Assembly: GCF_009852415.1 (NCBI RefSeq)
Contig: NZ_WOXS01000002.1
Coordinates: 1 to 64,000, forward strand
From: Streptomyces sp. Tu 3180
GTDB lineage: Bacteria > Actinomycetota > Actinomycetes > Streptomycetales > Streptomycetaceae
Direction of reading: 5' to 3'
Length of the DNA: 64,000 bases
Shown here: in pieces, positions 8,440-17,663 of the stretch
Layout of the letters: each line of letters begins with the position of its first letter
How positions within the stretch are numbered: the first letter of the stretch is position 1
The notes under the pieces: generated by a model
What the model saw: the letters and a program-made list of their open reading frames with translations, nothing else
What the model was told of the DNA's origin: nothing
Databases searched by the model: none
Program-made: the position numbers and the translations under genes

Positions 8440-9114
8440 TCAGCCGAAGTTCACGTCGCTGCACCACATGTAGGCCTGGTCGAGGTGCGAGGCCTGCCAG
8501 ATCACGAACAGGATGTGGTGTCCGGTGTAGCCGGAGGTGTTGACGTTGAACCTGATGTCCTGCGCCGGGGCGAAGCGGCCGGTCTGCGTGATGAAGTCGA
8601 GGTTGCCCCAGCCCAGGGTCTGGGTCTTGGGGTTGAAGCCCTGCTTGCTCACGTAGACCCTGAAGTAGTCGGCACCGTGGGACGCCTGGTCGTACAGCTG
8701 GACCGTGAAGTTGTTGCTGATGTTGGTCGTCTTCCACTGCCCGGGCTTGTCCAGGCTGGCGTTCCTCGAGAGGTTGTTGCTGCAGAGCGTCCCGTCGGGG
8801 GTCCGCGCCTGGAACTGGCCACCGAGGCCGTCGCGGAGCGCGCTCATCCAGTTCCACATGGTGTCGGGGTTGGCCTGGAACGCCTGGTAACACATGGGGT
8901 CTTCGGTCTGCATGGCCGGGCTCGTGTGGTTGCTGCCCCACGTCTTCCAGCACTGGTACGCGCGGGAGGCGGGGTTGACGATGGTGCCGTGAGCCTGGGC
9001 GGGGGTCGACCAGGCCAGTGCGCCGACAACCACGGCGAACACCATGACGAGTGCCTGGAGAGGCCGGCGGAGGAACGACCGCGAGCGCCCGGTTAACGGA
9101 CTCTGTGTGCGCAT
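8440..9114 (-). CDS. Secreted AA10 lytic polysaccharide monooxygenase
   Basis: A copper enzyme that oxidatively cleaves crystalline cellulose or chitin outside the cell. ATG 9114 follows AAGGAG. Residues 1-41 are a Sec signal peptide (twin-basic start, hydrophobic VMVFAVVVGALAW, cleavage after AQA), so the mature protein begins with His42, the first ligand of the histidine brace. The likely second ligand is His146 in QASHGADYFRVYV. Length 224 aa fits a single-domain AA10 with no carbohydrate-binding module. A perfect CebR box upstream suggests cello-oligosaccharide induction and hence a cellulose-degrading role, though AA10 substrate cannot be read safely from sequence. Confidence 0.92.
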   Translation of the reverse strand: MRTQSPLTGRSRSFLRRPLQALVMVFAVVVGALAWSTPAQAHGTIVNPASRAYQCWKTWGSNHTSPAMQTEDPMCYQAFQANPDTMWNWMSALRDGLGGQFQARTPDGTLCSNNLSRNASLDKPGQWKTTNISNNFTVQLYDQASHGADYFRVYVSKQGFNPKTQTLGWGNLDFITQTGRFAPAQDIRFNVNTSGYTGHHILFVIWQASHLDQAYMWCSDVNFG

Positions 9115-9147
9115 GTGGGGGGACTCCTTCCAGTTGCAGGACTGCCA

Positions 9148-9161
9148 TGGGAGCGCTCCCA
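9148..9161. promoter_or_regulatory. CebR box upstream of the LPMO gene
   Basis: TGGGAGCGCTCCCA, a perfect 14-bp palindrome identical to the known binding site of the cellobiose repressor CebR. It lies 34 bp before the LPMO start codon. Confidence 0.88.
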
Positions 9162-9201
9162 ACGGTACGTATCCTGAGTGAAATGTCAATGAAACAAACA
9201 A

Positions 9202-10437
9202 AGTTGATTACAGGGGTGGGCGGCGAGCAGGGGATCTGCCGTGAGCCGGGAGTCAGAACCGTTCCCAGGACCGGAAAGCGAGGATCCGGCCTGGGCCGGT
9301 GTGCGGGCGATGCCGGGGAGGGGCGTTCGCAGCATGGCATCGGGACCTGGTTCCGGCGTGAGGGCTGTCCGGCTCCACCACACGCGAGATCCCGGTCCCG
9401 ATGGCGCGCTTCCGTACACCCGAGTCGGCCTCGCCGGGCAAGTCGCCTGGTGGGAGCTGTGGCTGTAGGGCGCATCGGGCGGGGAAGGCGGCCGATGGCA
9501 CGCAGCGGGAACGCGCGTACTCCCCGGATCCGAACCGACGGCACTGGAGCATGGATGCCGTGGCGAGGGAAGCCGTCGGCAACGCAGATCGGTCTCGGCG
9601 CGCTCCGACTCACCCGGGCCGCCGCCGCGGCCCCAAGACGCTCGTGGACCAGGTGCCGGAAGACTTCCCGGTGGACCGTCAGCCAGGCCACGGGGAGGCC
9701 TGGCTGATCACGCCCGGGTCCGTTCCACGTTCGCCGACACGACTGTTCCGGACAGGGCTGCCCCGCGGTGAGCGGGTGGCGAGGGCTGCGGCTCGGCCGT
9801 CGCCGGTTCCCCACGGACGATGGTTCCCCGCCGAGCCCTCCGCCCTCGCCCACATAGCGGCCATCAGCCCGACGATCCGTCGGTGGTCCACCGCGAGCAC
9901 CTCCACGGTCACCGCCTCGTGCCGGTGCGCCACGACAGCCCCCGCACCAAGGGCCTCTTCGGCCAACGCCGATACCGCCCCGCGCACCCGCAGCGGGCAC
10001 TCCCGCCACGGCCGGAGCGCCCAGGGCCTCGACGAGTTCCTCCCGGTCGAGCACCCGGCGCTCCGCCACCGCTTCCGCCTCGGCGCATCCGACCGCGATT
10101 CGTTCCGCCCGAGGGCGAAGCTCCCCCGTCCGCACCCGGGCAGCCGCCTTCCGCTCCTCCGACAATCCCGACCACCGACTGCGTCGGCCGACTCACTTCC
10201 ACCAGGCCGGAATTGAGCTGGCGAATCCTGCCACGGCGACACCGGGAACATGCCTGCCCGAAGAAGTCCGACCCTCACATCCGGAGGGACATCGGCTTAC
10301 CATGACGCCGCGTCGATTCGCGGTCTTGCAGATCCGGACCAGCAGGGGAGACTGCCTTGACGACCGGGTCCGCCCGGTCCCCGGCAGCACCACGCCAAGC
10401 AGGTCGGTCCACCGTCACTCCACCGAGATGAGGTCTC
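9202..10437. other. Gene-poor region between the LPMO and RTX-like genes
   Basis: Only one decayed coding remnant (9835-10165, minus strand) is recognised. The rest shows no supportable gene, RNA or repeat. Confidence 0.5.
9835..10165 (-). pseudogene. Decayed helical protein of a Streptomyces accessory family
   Basis: Two fragments in different frames keep strong GC3 bias: RERIAVG-type helix text, ERIAVGCAEAEAVAERRVLD and EELVEAL near 10040-10120, then VTVEVLAVDHRRIVGLMAAM near 9850-9900. Together they resemble a family of unknown function often found near IS elements in Streptomyces (an N-terminal coiled-coil helix followed by a VTVLA..RRIV motif). No start-to-stop frame remains. Confidence 0.35.
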
Positions 10438-11208
10438 ATGAACCGAAACCGAGCCGCCGTCAGCGCGGTCGCCGTGGCCCTGTTAACCGCCGGCCTCGCC
10501 GTCGGCCCGGCAGCCGCCGCCACTGCCGCCGAGGCGGAGGCCCGCGTCGGAGCCGACTGGGCAACTCAGTCGATCGTCTTCACCGCCGCTGCAGGACAGA
10601 CCAACAACCTCAACATATTCTCCATGTACACCAGTGACGGGATCCGGCGGATCGGCTTCAGCGACGTGGTCCCGCTCGAACCGGGCGACCACTGTGCGTA
10701 CTCCAGACCCGAGGACACCACCTCCGTCGTCTGCGAACTGCCCGCCGACAGCCCCCGGCCCGACAGGATCGACGTCTTCCTCGGCGACGGCAGCGACACG
10801 ATCGCCGCCTTCACCCCCGGGATCGGCACCGTCAGCGGCGGCCCCGGCGACGACGAACTGCACGCCCACACCGCACGCACGGTGCTGGGTGACGCGGGGA
10901 ACGACATGGTCATGGGACCCGCGGCCCTGCACGGCGGCGACGGCATGGACCACCTGATGGGTGACAGCAGCAACCAGCAGATGTGGGGCGGCCGGGGCGA
11001 CGACATGATCGAGGGCTACGGCGGTGACGACACCGTGCACGCCGGCCCCGGCGACGACCACGCCATGGGCGGGGACGGCCGCGACATCGTCCTCGGCGGC
11101 CCCGGCAACGACACACTGGACGGCGAAGGCGGCGACGACCTCGTCTGTGGCGGCACCGGGAAGGACGCCCTCGAAGGCGGACCCGGCCGCAACATCGTCC
11201 TCCCGTAA
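10438..11208 (+). CDS. Secreted RTX-like calcium-binding repeat protein
   Basis: A 256-aa exported protein. Residues 1-31 are a signal peptide (MNRNR, then AAVSAVAVALLTAGLAVG, cleavage near AAA-TAA). The C-terminal half (about 138-250) has haemolysin-type nonapeptide repeats such as GGPGDDELH, GGRGDDMIEG, YGGDDTVHAG and GGPGNDTLDG, which form Ca2+-binding parallel beta rolls. The middle (30-135) is unassigned. Function is unknown; such proteins may be extracellular matrix or adhesion factors. ATG 10438 is preceded by GATGAGG. No enzyme domain or dedicated type I exporter is nearby, and the signal peptide argues for Sec export. Confidence 0.85.
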   Translation: MNRNRAAVSAVAVALLTAGLAVGPAAAATAAEAEARVGADWATQSIVFTAAAGQTNNLNIFSMYTSDGIRRIGFSDVVPLEPGDHCAYSRPEDTTSVVCELPADSPRPDRIDVFLGDGSDTIAAFTPGIGTVSGGPGDDELHAHTARTVLGDAGNDMVMGPAALHGGDGMDHLMGDSSNQQMWGGRGDDMIEGYGGDDTVHAGPGDDHAMGGDGRDIVLGGPGNDTLDGEGGDDLVCGGTGKDALEGGPGRNIVLP

Positions 11209-11289
11209 GTGCGCCTCCGTGCCCGAAGGCCCCGGCCCGCGGCGCGAGCAGCGTCGCGGGCGCGGCGGCAGGTCGGGTGAGGGGCGAGG

Positions 11290-11601
11290 TCAAACGTCGA
11301 GCTCAGCGCGGGGATCGCGTTCGTTGCAGGCGTCGAACATCCGTACCTCGTTGCGCATACGCGAAGCCCACTGGGCGAAGGTCTGCTGGACCTGCGGCGT
11401 GCTCAGGTGCGTGGCCAACGCCTCCCGCGACGTCCACCGCTCCAGGACCGTGACGGTTCCGGAGCCGAGGTCGTCGATGCAGAAACTCGGCGGGACGTGG
11501 CCAGGGTTCGCCGCGGCGATCGGGTGGGTGGCTCCGGCTTCGGTGATGAAGTCCGTGACGTCACGTGGGTCGACGTGGACCCGGCCGGCGATGGTGATCA
11601 C
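11290..11601 (-). CDS. Antibiotic biosynthesis monooxygenase (ABM/YgiN-like) domain protein
   Basis: A 103-aa single-domain dimeric alpha/beta-barrel protein. VTDFITEAGATHPIAAANPG, followed by TVTVLERWTSREALATHLST and VQQTFAQW, is the ABM pattern of cofactor-independent quinol or polyketide oxygenases. GTG 11601 has GGAG at 7 nt. The truncated zinc-type reductase downstream on the same strand could once have formed an operon with it. Substrate unknown. Confidence 0.82.
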   Translation of the reverse strand: MITIAGRVHVDPRDVTDFITEAGATHPIAAANPGHVPPSFCIDDLGSGTVTVLERWTSREALATHLSTPQVQQTFAQWASRMRNEVRMFDACNERDPRAELDV

Positions 11602-11739
11602 CAGTACTCCTTCGGCAGAGGGTGGGACGGCCTGAGCCGTGGGTGCTCAAGACATCGCGGGGCCGGTCAGCGGGAAGTGCGCGCGGCGGGCCGCCTCGGT
11701 GTCGCGGGTGGTCGGGCGGCGTACGGTTCGCCGCGGCGC

Positions 11740-12468
11740 TCAGGGCAGGGTGATGACGGCCTTGCCGCTGCCGCTCTGGGCGAGCGTGTGGGCTTCGGCG
11801 ACGGAGGCCAGCGGCAGGACGTGCTCGACGCGGGGGGTGTACAGCCCTCGACGGCCGAGGCCGGCGGCCTGCTGCAGGAGGGTGGAGTCGTTGCGGGCAT
11901 CGATCTTGCGCAGCCCCAGCCGTGCAGCGCCCTCGGTGTCGATGACCGTGACGACGCGGGCGGGGTCGCCGACGATGTCCAGGAGGTCCGGCAGCGAGGC
12001 CGACGGTGCGGCGTGAACGGCCGCGTCGATGCCGGCCGGGGCCAGAGCTGCGACCCGTTCGTCCAGCCCCGGGCCGTACGTCGTCGCCTGGACCCCCAGG
12101 CCGGTGAGGTGGGCGTGGTTGGCCTGACGGGCGGTGCCGATCACCACCGCCCCTGCGGCCAGTGCGAAGGCGGCAACGGCACTGCCCACCGCGCCGGAGG
12201 CTCCCTCGATCAGCAGGGTCCGCCCCTCGAGGTCGCCGAGGACGGCAACGACGCCCGCCGCGGTGGCCGAGGCGAGGCCGGCCGCGGCGGCCTGTTCGGT
12301 CGACCAGCCGGAGGGGACGGTGCTCCACGCGCTCAGCACTGCGAACTGCGCGGTGGTGTCGCTGACTCCGCCCGGGCCGAAGACGAGGTCACCCACGCGC
12401 GTGCCCTCGACGCCCGGCCCCACTTCGTCCACGACTCCGACCGCGTCGTCACCCGGTACACCAGCGAG
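11740..12468 (-). pseudogene. Zinc-type/quinone oxidoreductase (MDR), 5' truncated
   Basis: A medium-chain reductase fragment. GDDAVGVVDEVGPGVEG marks the end of the GroES-like domain. The Rossmann domain follows with LLIEGASGAVGSAVAAFALA (a GxxGxxG-like NADPH loop), and the C-terminus VAEAHTLAQSGSGKAVITLP is intact to the stop at 11740. The N-terminal 50-60 residues expected of the family are not found upstream of about 12470 in any frame, so the gene appears to have lost its start. Confidence 0.65.
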
Positions 12469-12599
12469 ACAATCGCCCACGGCATCGCCCCGGGCGGCCC
12501 TGAGCGCCACCAGACCTCTACGACCTGCAGCGACACATTTCTGAACGACACAGGGGCGGCGGTCGAGGACCGTCCGGCGGAGCCCGGTGCCCCTCGGGC

Positions 12600-12797
12600 T
12601 CACAGCAGCAGGGGCAGGGCGACGAGGGCCGCCCCGCTCGCGCCGAGGGCCGCCAGTAACGAGCCGGGCCAGTCGCCGGACTGGGCGTAGGTGAGCAGCC
12701 CGGCCAGCAGTCCCGCCACCACCGCGGCCAGGAGGATGAGGGCCCACCGCAACGACAGCCGGTCCGGCGTGGGCGTGGGCGGGGACGGTTCGGACAT
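12600..12797 (-). CDS. Small two-helix membrane protein, unknown function
   Basis: A 65-aa protein with a short Pro-rich N-terminus and two hydrophobic helices: LRWALILLAAVVAGLLAGLL (16-35) and SLLAALGASGAALVALPLLL (46-65). Start ATG 12797, with GGAGAG just upstream. Not recognised beyond being a typical small streptomycete membrane protein. Confidence 0.65.
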   Translation of the reverse strand: MSEPSPPTPTPDRLSLRWALILLAAVVAGLLAGLLTYAQSGDWPGSLLAALGASGAALVALPLLL

Positions 12798-13143
12798 ACG
12801 GCTCTCCTGCCGCTGTGTCAGGACGGGACGGGGCGGCCCTCTCCTGCGGACCGCCGCGCGCCGGCGCCGGTCCCGATGAGGCCCGTCCTGCGACCCACCC
12901 GGCCGTGCCCGGCGCCACCTGCACCTCTCGAATGATGGTCACCGTACCCATCTGAGCGCTATCAGAGAAGGCGACTGATATGGCATCACGGACCGCGCGG
13001 GGGCACGAAAGGGTATTCACTGGCCTTCGTACGCCCCGGCGTGCGCCTGTCCCGCCCTCCGCGCTCTCGCACCCGGCCTCGCACTCCCGGAAGCGGTGTC
13101 CGCACCGCAGACCACAAAGGCTCCGTGACCTAGTCTTCGGGCC
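12798..13143. other. Intergenic region upstream of the gntR operon
   Basis: No gene seen. It probably contains the divergent promoters for the small membrane protein and the GntR operon; no clear operator could be picked by eye. Confidence 0.45.
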
Positions 13144-14097
13144 ATGACTGGTCCCGCATCGGACCCACCCGTGGACACCGACGACGCCCTCCGGGGCTCC
13201 ACCGCCCAGGTCGTGGCCCGCCTCGGCTGCCAGATCGTCGAGGGCGCCAAGCCCCGCGACCGGCACCTGACCGTCGACGCCGTCGTGCAGGAGTTCGGCG
13301 TCACCCGCCCGATGGCCCGTGAGGCCCTGCAGACCCTGCACCAGAAGGGCCTGCTCACCCTCCAGCCCCGCATCGGGGCCACCGTCCAGCCGCTGGAGCG
13401 CTGGGACCTCCTGGACGCCGACGTGATCGCCTGGCGCCTGGAAGTCGCCCCCGACAGCCAGATGCGGTCCCTGACGGAACTGCGCGAGGTCATCGAACCC
13501 CGCGCGGCCCGGCTGGCGGCGCAGAGCAGGTCCGCGGAGATCTGCCACGACCTCACCAGCTACGCCCGCACCCTGCTCGCCCTCAGCCGGGAACCCGACT
13601 TCGAACGGCCGCGGGAGGGTGCCGCGGTCCGCCAGCGGTTCCGGGACGTCGACGCCGCCTTCCACCGCACCCTGCTCGCCGGCTCCCGTAACGAGCTGTT
13701 CCTGCACTTCTCCCACCCCGTCACCATGGCCCTCAACCACCGCATCGACCGGGACTGGGCCGGCGGCCGCCCCGGGGAGCGGGCCGCCTCGGCACGGTCC
13801 CTGACCGGCTCCGACACCGTGCAGAGCTATCCCGTACGGCCGCTGCCGATCGCCATGTGGCTGCACATGGGGCTCGCCTACGCCGTCGACCAGGGACGGG
13901 CCACGGCCGCCGAGGCGTTCGCGGAGGCCATTCTCGCCGAGATCCGCGGCGGGCGGCTCCAGGACCCCGCCGTCCTCGACCGGCTGCGGGAGGGGCTGGC
14001 ACAGTTCGACCCGCGCGGGCTGCCCGCCGCGTACCGCGAGGGCTTCCGGGACGCCCTCGCCGCGCTGGTCCGCCCCCGGCGCGCCCCGTCGTCGTGA
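13144..14097 (+). CDS. GntR/FadR-family regulator of the sugar-acid operon
   Basis: A transcription factor of 317 aa. The N-terminal winged helix (about 20-85) contains DAVVQEFGVTRPMAREALQT and LHQKGLLTLQPRIGATVQ. The C-terminal all-helical FCD ligand domain (about 105-230) has ELREVIEPRAARLAA and FHRTLLAGSRNELF. These regulators usually bind sugar acids such as gluconate or hexuronates. Its stop overlaps the start of gluconokinase (TGA 14095-14097, GTG 14094), and manD follows, so it likely regulates its own operon. The C-terminal tail (about 230-317) is longer than in plain FadR types. Confidence 0.9.
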   Translation: MTGPASDPPVDTDDALRGSTAQVVARLGCQIVEGAKPRDRHLTVDAVVQEFGVTRPMAREALQTLHQKGLLTLQPRIGATVQPLERWDLLDADVIAWRLEVAPDSQMRSLTELREVIEPRAARLAAQSRSAEICHDLTSYARTLLALSREPDFERPREGAAVRQRFRDVDAAFHRTLLAGSRNELFLHFSHPVTMALNHRIDRDWAGGRPGERAASARSLTGSDTVQSYPVRPLPIAMWLHMGLAYAVDQGRATAAEAFAEAILAEIRGGRLQDPAVLDRLREGLAQFDPRGLPAAYREGFRDALAALVRPRRAPSS

Positions 14098-14603
14098 TGG
14101 GGGTCAGCGGCTGCGGCAAGACCACCGTCGGCGAGTACCTGGCGGAGTCACTGGGGGCACCGTTCGAGGAGGGCGACCGGCTCCACCCGCGGCGCAACGT
14201 GGAGGCCATGAAGGCCGGCACACGCCTCGACGACAGCATGCGCAGCCCGTGGCTGGCCGCCGTCGCCGAGCGGATGAAGGGCGCCAGCCCGGAGGAAGGG
14301 CTGGTGATCACCTGCTCGTCCCTACGCCGGATCTACCGCGAACTGCTGCGGGTGGCCCGCCCCGACGCCTTCTTCGTGCACCTGGAGCTCGACCGGGAAG
14401 AGGCCGTCGCCCGGGTCGGAGGCAGACAGGGGCACTTCATGCCGGTCTCGCTGGTGGACTCGCAATTCGAGGACCTGGAGCCGCTCCAGGACGACGAGGC
14501 CGGCATGACCGTCGACGCGACGCTGCTGGTGGAGCGGATCGTGGCGGAGGTGCAGACGGCACTGGCCGGCCATGCGCGAAGACGGGCGGCCGGGGAGCTC
14601 TGA
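14094..14603 (+). CDS. gntK: Gluconokinase
   Basis: ATP-dependent phosphorylation of D-gluconate to 6-phosphogluconate for the pentose phosphate pathway. 169 aa, the usual bacterial size. Walker A GVSGCGKTT (residues 3-11), GDRLHPRRNVEAMKAGTRL and the DDSMRSPWL segment are GntK signatures, and CSSLRRIYRELLR is the conserved substrate-side helix. The GTG at 14094 overlaps the regulator's stop codon, giving translational coupling; ATG 14097 is an alternative. Mannonate dehydratase follows 44 bp later. Confidence 0.93.
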   Translation: MMGVSGCGKTTVGEYLAESLGAPFEEGDRLHPRRNVEAMKAGTRLDDSMRSPWLAAVAERMKGASPEEGLVITCSSLRRIYRELLRVARPDAFFVHLELDREEAVARVGGRQGHFMPVSLVDSQFEDLEPLQDDEAGMTVDATLLVERIVAEVQTALAGHARRRAAGEL

Positions 14604-14647
14604 GCGCAAGGCATCCACGACCGCGACTGTGAAGAGGGGACCCTGCC

Positions 14648-15892
14648 ATGAGGATCGTGTCGGCCGAGGTGATTGTCACCAGCCCGGGACGCAACTTCGT
14701 CACCCTGCGCCTCACCACTGAGGACGGTGTCACCGGCCTCGGCGACGCCACGCTCAACGGCCGCGAACTGGCCGTCCAGTCCTACCTGGAGAACCACGTC
14801 GTCCCCCTCCTTCTCGGGAGTGACGCCACCCGTATCGAGGACACCTGGCAGTACCTGTACCGGGGCGCGTACTGGCGGCGCGGGCCCGTCACCATGGCGG
14901 CCGTCGCAGCCGTCGACACCGCCCTGTGGGACATCAAGGCCAAGTGCGCCGGCATGCCGCTCTACCAACTCCTGGGCGGGGCGTCCCGCACCGGCGCCCT
15001 GGCCTACGGCCACGCCTCAGGCCGCGACGTCCCCGAACTCCTCGACTCCGTACGGGCCCACCTGGAGCAGGGCTACCGCGCCATCCGCATCCAGAGCGGC
15101 ATCCCCGGCCTGGGCCCGGTGTACGGGGTCGCAGCCGCCGGCACGGACGGCGCGGACCGCTACGACTACGAGCCCGCCCGCCGCGCGGCCGCCGGCGGCA
15201 TCCCCCTCCCGGTGACCGAGACCTGGGACACCAGGGCCTATTTGCGGCACGTCCCGGCCGTCTTCGAGGCCGTCCGGGCGGAGTTCGGCCCCGAACTGCC
15301 GCTGCTGCACGACGGCCACCACCGCATGACCCCCATCCAGGCCGCCCGGCTCGGCAAGGCGCTGGAGCCCTACGACTTGTTCTGGCTGGAGGACGCCACC
15401 CCCGCCGAGGACCAGGCGGCCCTGCGCCTGATCCGCCAGCACACCACCACCCCGCTGGCCATCGGCGAGGTCTTCAACTCGGTGTACGACTACACCACCC
15501 TGCTCAGCGAGCGCCTGATCGACTACGTGCGCTCCGCCGTCACCCACACCGGCGGCATCACCGCGATGCGCAAACTCCTCGACCTCGCCGACGTGTTCGG
15601 CATCAAGTCCGGCATGCACGGCCCCACCGACATCTCACCCGTCGGCATGGCCGCCGCCCTGCACCTGGACCTGGCGATCCACAACTTCGGCATCCAGGAG
15701 TACATGCAGCACTCCGACCGCACCCTGGAGGTCTTCCGCACGGCCTTCACCTTCAAGGACGGCCTCCTGCACCCCTCCGACACCCCCGGACTCGGCGTCG
15801 ACCTCGACACAGAGGCAGCGGCGCACCACCCCTACGAACCGGCCTACCTCCCCGTCAACCGCCTGGCGGACGGCACGATGCACGACTGGTGA
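14648..15892 (+). CDS. manD: D-mannonate dehydratase-like enzyme (ManD/RspA, enolase superfamily)
   Basis: An enolase-superfamily dehydratase of 414 aa. ManD converts D-mannonate (or D-gluconate in low-activity members) to 2-keto-3-deoxygluconate. The N-terminal capping domain includes ITYxx-like [15 protein letters not shown]; the barrel shows [18 protein letters not shown], a metal-ligand run [20 protein letters not shown] and [10 protein letters not shown]. The C-terminal [11 protein letters not shown] and the ending MHDW are family hallmarks. ATG 14648, 44 bp after gntK. A gluconate kinase together with a mannonate/gluconate dehydratase suggests two routes for aldonic acids. Confidence 0.92.
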   Translation: MRIVSAEVIVTSPGRNFVTLRLTTEDGVTGLGDATLNGRELAVQSYLENHVVPLLLGSDATRIEDTWQYLYRGAYWRRGPVTMAAVAAVDTALWDIKAKCAGMPLYQLLGGASRTGALAYGHASGRDVPELLDSVRAHLEQGYRAIRIQSGIPGLGPVYGVAAAGTDGADRYDYEPARRAAAGGIPLPVTETWDTRAYLRHVPAVFEAVRAEFGPELPLLHDGHHRMTPIQAARLGKALEPYDLFWLEDATPAEDQAALRLIRQHTTTPLAIGEVFNSVYDYTTLLSERLIDYVRSAVTHTGGITAMRKLLDLADVFGIKSGMHGPTDISPVGMAAALHLDLAIHNFGIQEYMQHSDRTLEVFRTAFTFKDGLLHPSDTPGLGVDLDTEAAAHHPYEPAYLPVNRLADGTMHDW

Positions 15893-15956
15893 GCCGCGCT
15901 GCGCGGATTCGGTCAAGGCCGGACCGGCCAGCCCCGGGACCGTGTTCACTGATCCG

Positions 15957-16904
15957 ATGACGACCACACCGCCGCCCGGCGGCCCGACAGTCGCCGGGCA
16001 GGTACCGCTCAGCGCGGTCCTCGACGAGCTGGCCCAGCGCCGCCCCGTCTTCCATTCCGAGGCGGACCTGCAGCACAGCTTCGCCCAGCTGCTCTGGGAA
16101 CTGGCACCCGAGGTACGCTCCAGACTGGAAGTGCCGCGGAGGCACAACGGCCGGGTGGAACGCCTGGACCTCCTGTGTCTCGGCTCCCCAGGTCGCACGG
16201 CCATCGAGTTCAAGTACCCCACCCGGCGCTGGACCGGCACTGCGGGCACACCGCCCGAGGACTACGCCCTGCGGAACCACGCCGCCATGGACCTCGCCCG
16301 TCTGCACTTCGTACGCGACATGGTCCGGCTGGAGCGCTTCTGCAGCCAACCGGACGAGAACGGCCTGGCGGTGCTGCTCACCAATGACCCGTCCCTGTGG
16401 ACCCCGCCGGCTGCGGCCCGCAAACGCACGCGGGACGAGGACTTCAGGATCCACCAGGGCCGTGTGCTCACCGGCACCCTGCTCTGGGCCGAGGGCGCCT
16501 ACAAGCCCCACACGTGCACCTTGCGCGGCACGTACACCCTCGACTGGCGACCTTACGCTCAAGTGGAGGGCGTAAGCGGTGAGTTCCGCTGCCTCGCGGT
16601 GAGCGTGAGTCCCGCCCCGGCGAAGCTCGGTGACCAGGCGGCGGAAGAGGCCGAGGGCACTCGGGAGGCCACCGCCCTGCCACCCCCGAGCGACAAGTCC
16701 CACGTCCTCGGGTCGCCCGGCTCCTGGCCGGACTTCCCGGAGGGGCTCGATCCGCAGAGCGTGTCCTTCCGGGAGGCCCGCTGCACCTGGCACGGGACGG
16801 CGTGCACGGAAACACCGGTCAAAGTCGTCCGCAGCAGGGACGGCAGGCGGTGGGCGGCCTGTGCCCAGGCGGTACGGTCCCTCACCACCGGCCGCGAGTC
16901 ATAG
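15957..16904 (+). CDS. PD-(D/E)XK nuclease-like protein, unknown role
   Basis: A 315-aa protein. An N-terminal segment reads VFHSEADLQHSFAQLLWEL, then VERLDLLCLG, then RTAIEFKYPTRRW: the order helix-Glu, Asp on a strand, and E-x-K matches the PD-(D/E)XK nuclease core. A conserved-looking helix AAMDLARLHFVRDMVRLERF follows. The last 110 residues are Pro/Glu-rich and end in a small domain with two cysteines (CTWHGTACTE). GTG 15942 is an alternative start; neither has a strong ribosome binding site. It stands alone without a methylase or helicase, so defence, repair or regulation are all open. Confidence 0.6.
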   Translation: MTTTPPPGGPTVAGQVPLSAVLDELAQRRPVFHSEADLQHSFAQLLWELAPEVRSRLEVPRRHNGRVERLDLLCLGSPGRTAIEFKYPTRRWTGTAGTPPEDYALRNHAAMDLARLHFVRDMVRLERFCSQPDENGLAVLLTNDPSLWTPPAAARKRTRDEDFRIHQGRVLTGTLLWAEGAYKPHTCTLRGTYTLDWRPYAQVEGVSGEFRCLAVSVSPAPAKLGDQAAEEAEGTREATALPPPSDKSHVLGSPGSWPDFPEGLDPQSVSFREARCTWHGTACTETPVKVVRSRDGRRWAACAQAVRSLTTGRES

Positions 16905-16995
16905 TCAGGTGGGAGCGGAAAAGACCTGCCTCGGCCGACGGCAGAGGCTGGAACGGCTCCCGGGGTGAGGCGGGAGGGGGCCCGGAGTGAGGATC

Positions 16996-17382
16996 TCAAC
17001 CTTCGCCGTGGGGCACGGTTGCCCGCCGTCTGGTCAGGATTCGTATGCCCAGGACCGGCCGGTCTGCCGGTACTGCTCGACCGGGGTCGGCTCGACGCCG
17101 GGCCGCATTCGGCTCAGGTCCGGCATCCCGTTGCTCCGCCGACCGGCGTGACGTCAGGCGTTCGTGCAGACTCTCGGGGACGGCGAGCCGCGACCAGCCG
17201 TCATCATCCTTGGTGGTGTTCACAAGGCCCGCGCGATCGAGGCGCTGGAGCACACTCAGGACGAGGGCTTCCTGTCCGGGTTCGTCGGCTCCGCGCCGTA
17301 CCTCCTTGACGTCGCGCACGTACGACTCGGCGCCTGGAGGGATGGCCGCAAGGCGCCGGGCGTCCACGGGCGGCCGACACAT
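16996..17382 (-). CDS. Doubtful small gene or gene fragment
   Basis: The middle of this frame (ALVLSVLQRLDRAGLVNTTK, DDDGWSRLAVPESLHERLT) has a natural helix-helix-wing look, as in a winged-helix protein. The flanks are Arg-rich noise and no ribosome binding site is clear. It may be a remnant. The remaining 16905-17663 interval holds no other supportable feature. Confidence 0.25.
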   Translation of the reverse strand: MCRPPVDARRLAAIPPGAESYVRDVKEVRRGADEPGQEALVLSVLQRLDRAGLVNTTKDDDGWSRLAVPESLHERLTSRRSAEQRDAGPEPNAARRRADPGRAVPADRPVLGIRILTRRRATVPHGEG

Positions 17383-17663
17383 AGGTCGAGTTCCGCCGGT
17401 GCCGCGCCGAGGGAGTCGTCACCTCAGTTCCGGTGGCCTGTTCGTTCCTCGGATTCCTGGGCCTTGCGTTCGCCGGCCCGCCGCATGGACCGACACGGCC
17501 GCCGGTCGTCGCGGACCGCCCGCGGTGTTCTCGTCCCCCGCACCCTCCCCCTGCCCGCTCCCACCCGACGCTCAGTCAAGCATTCCGAGCCTCGGCGTGC
17601 GGCTCCTTGCGCAACTCCTGTCAACCGCCGCAGGCAGGTACGCGCGGTGATCGTGTTCCTCGC

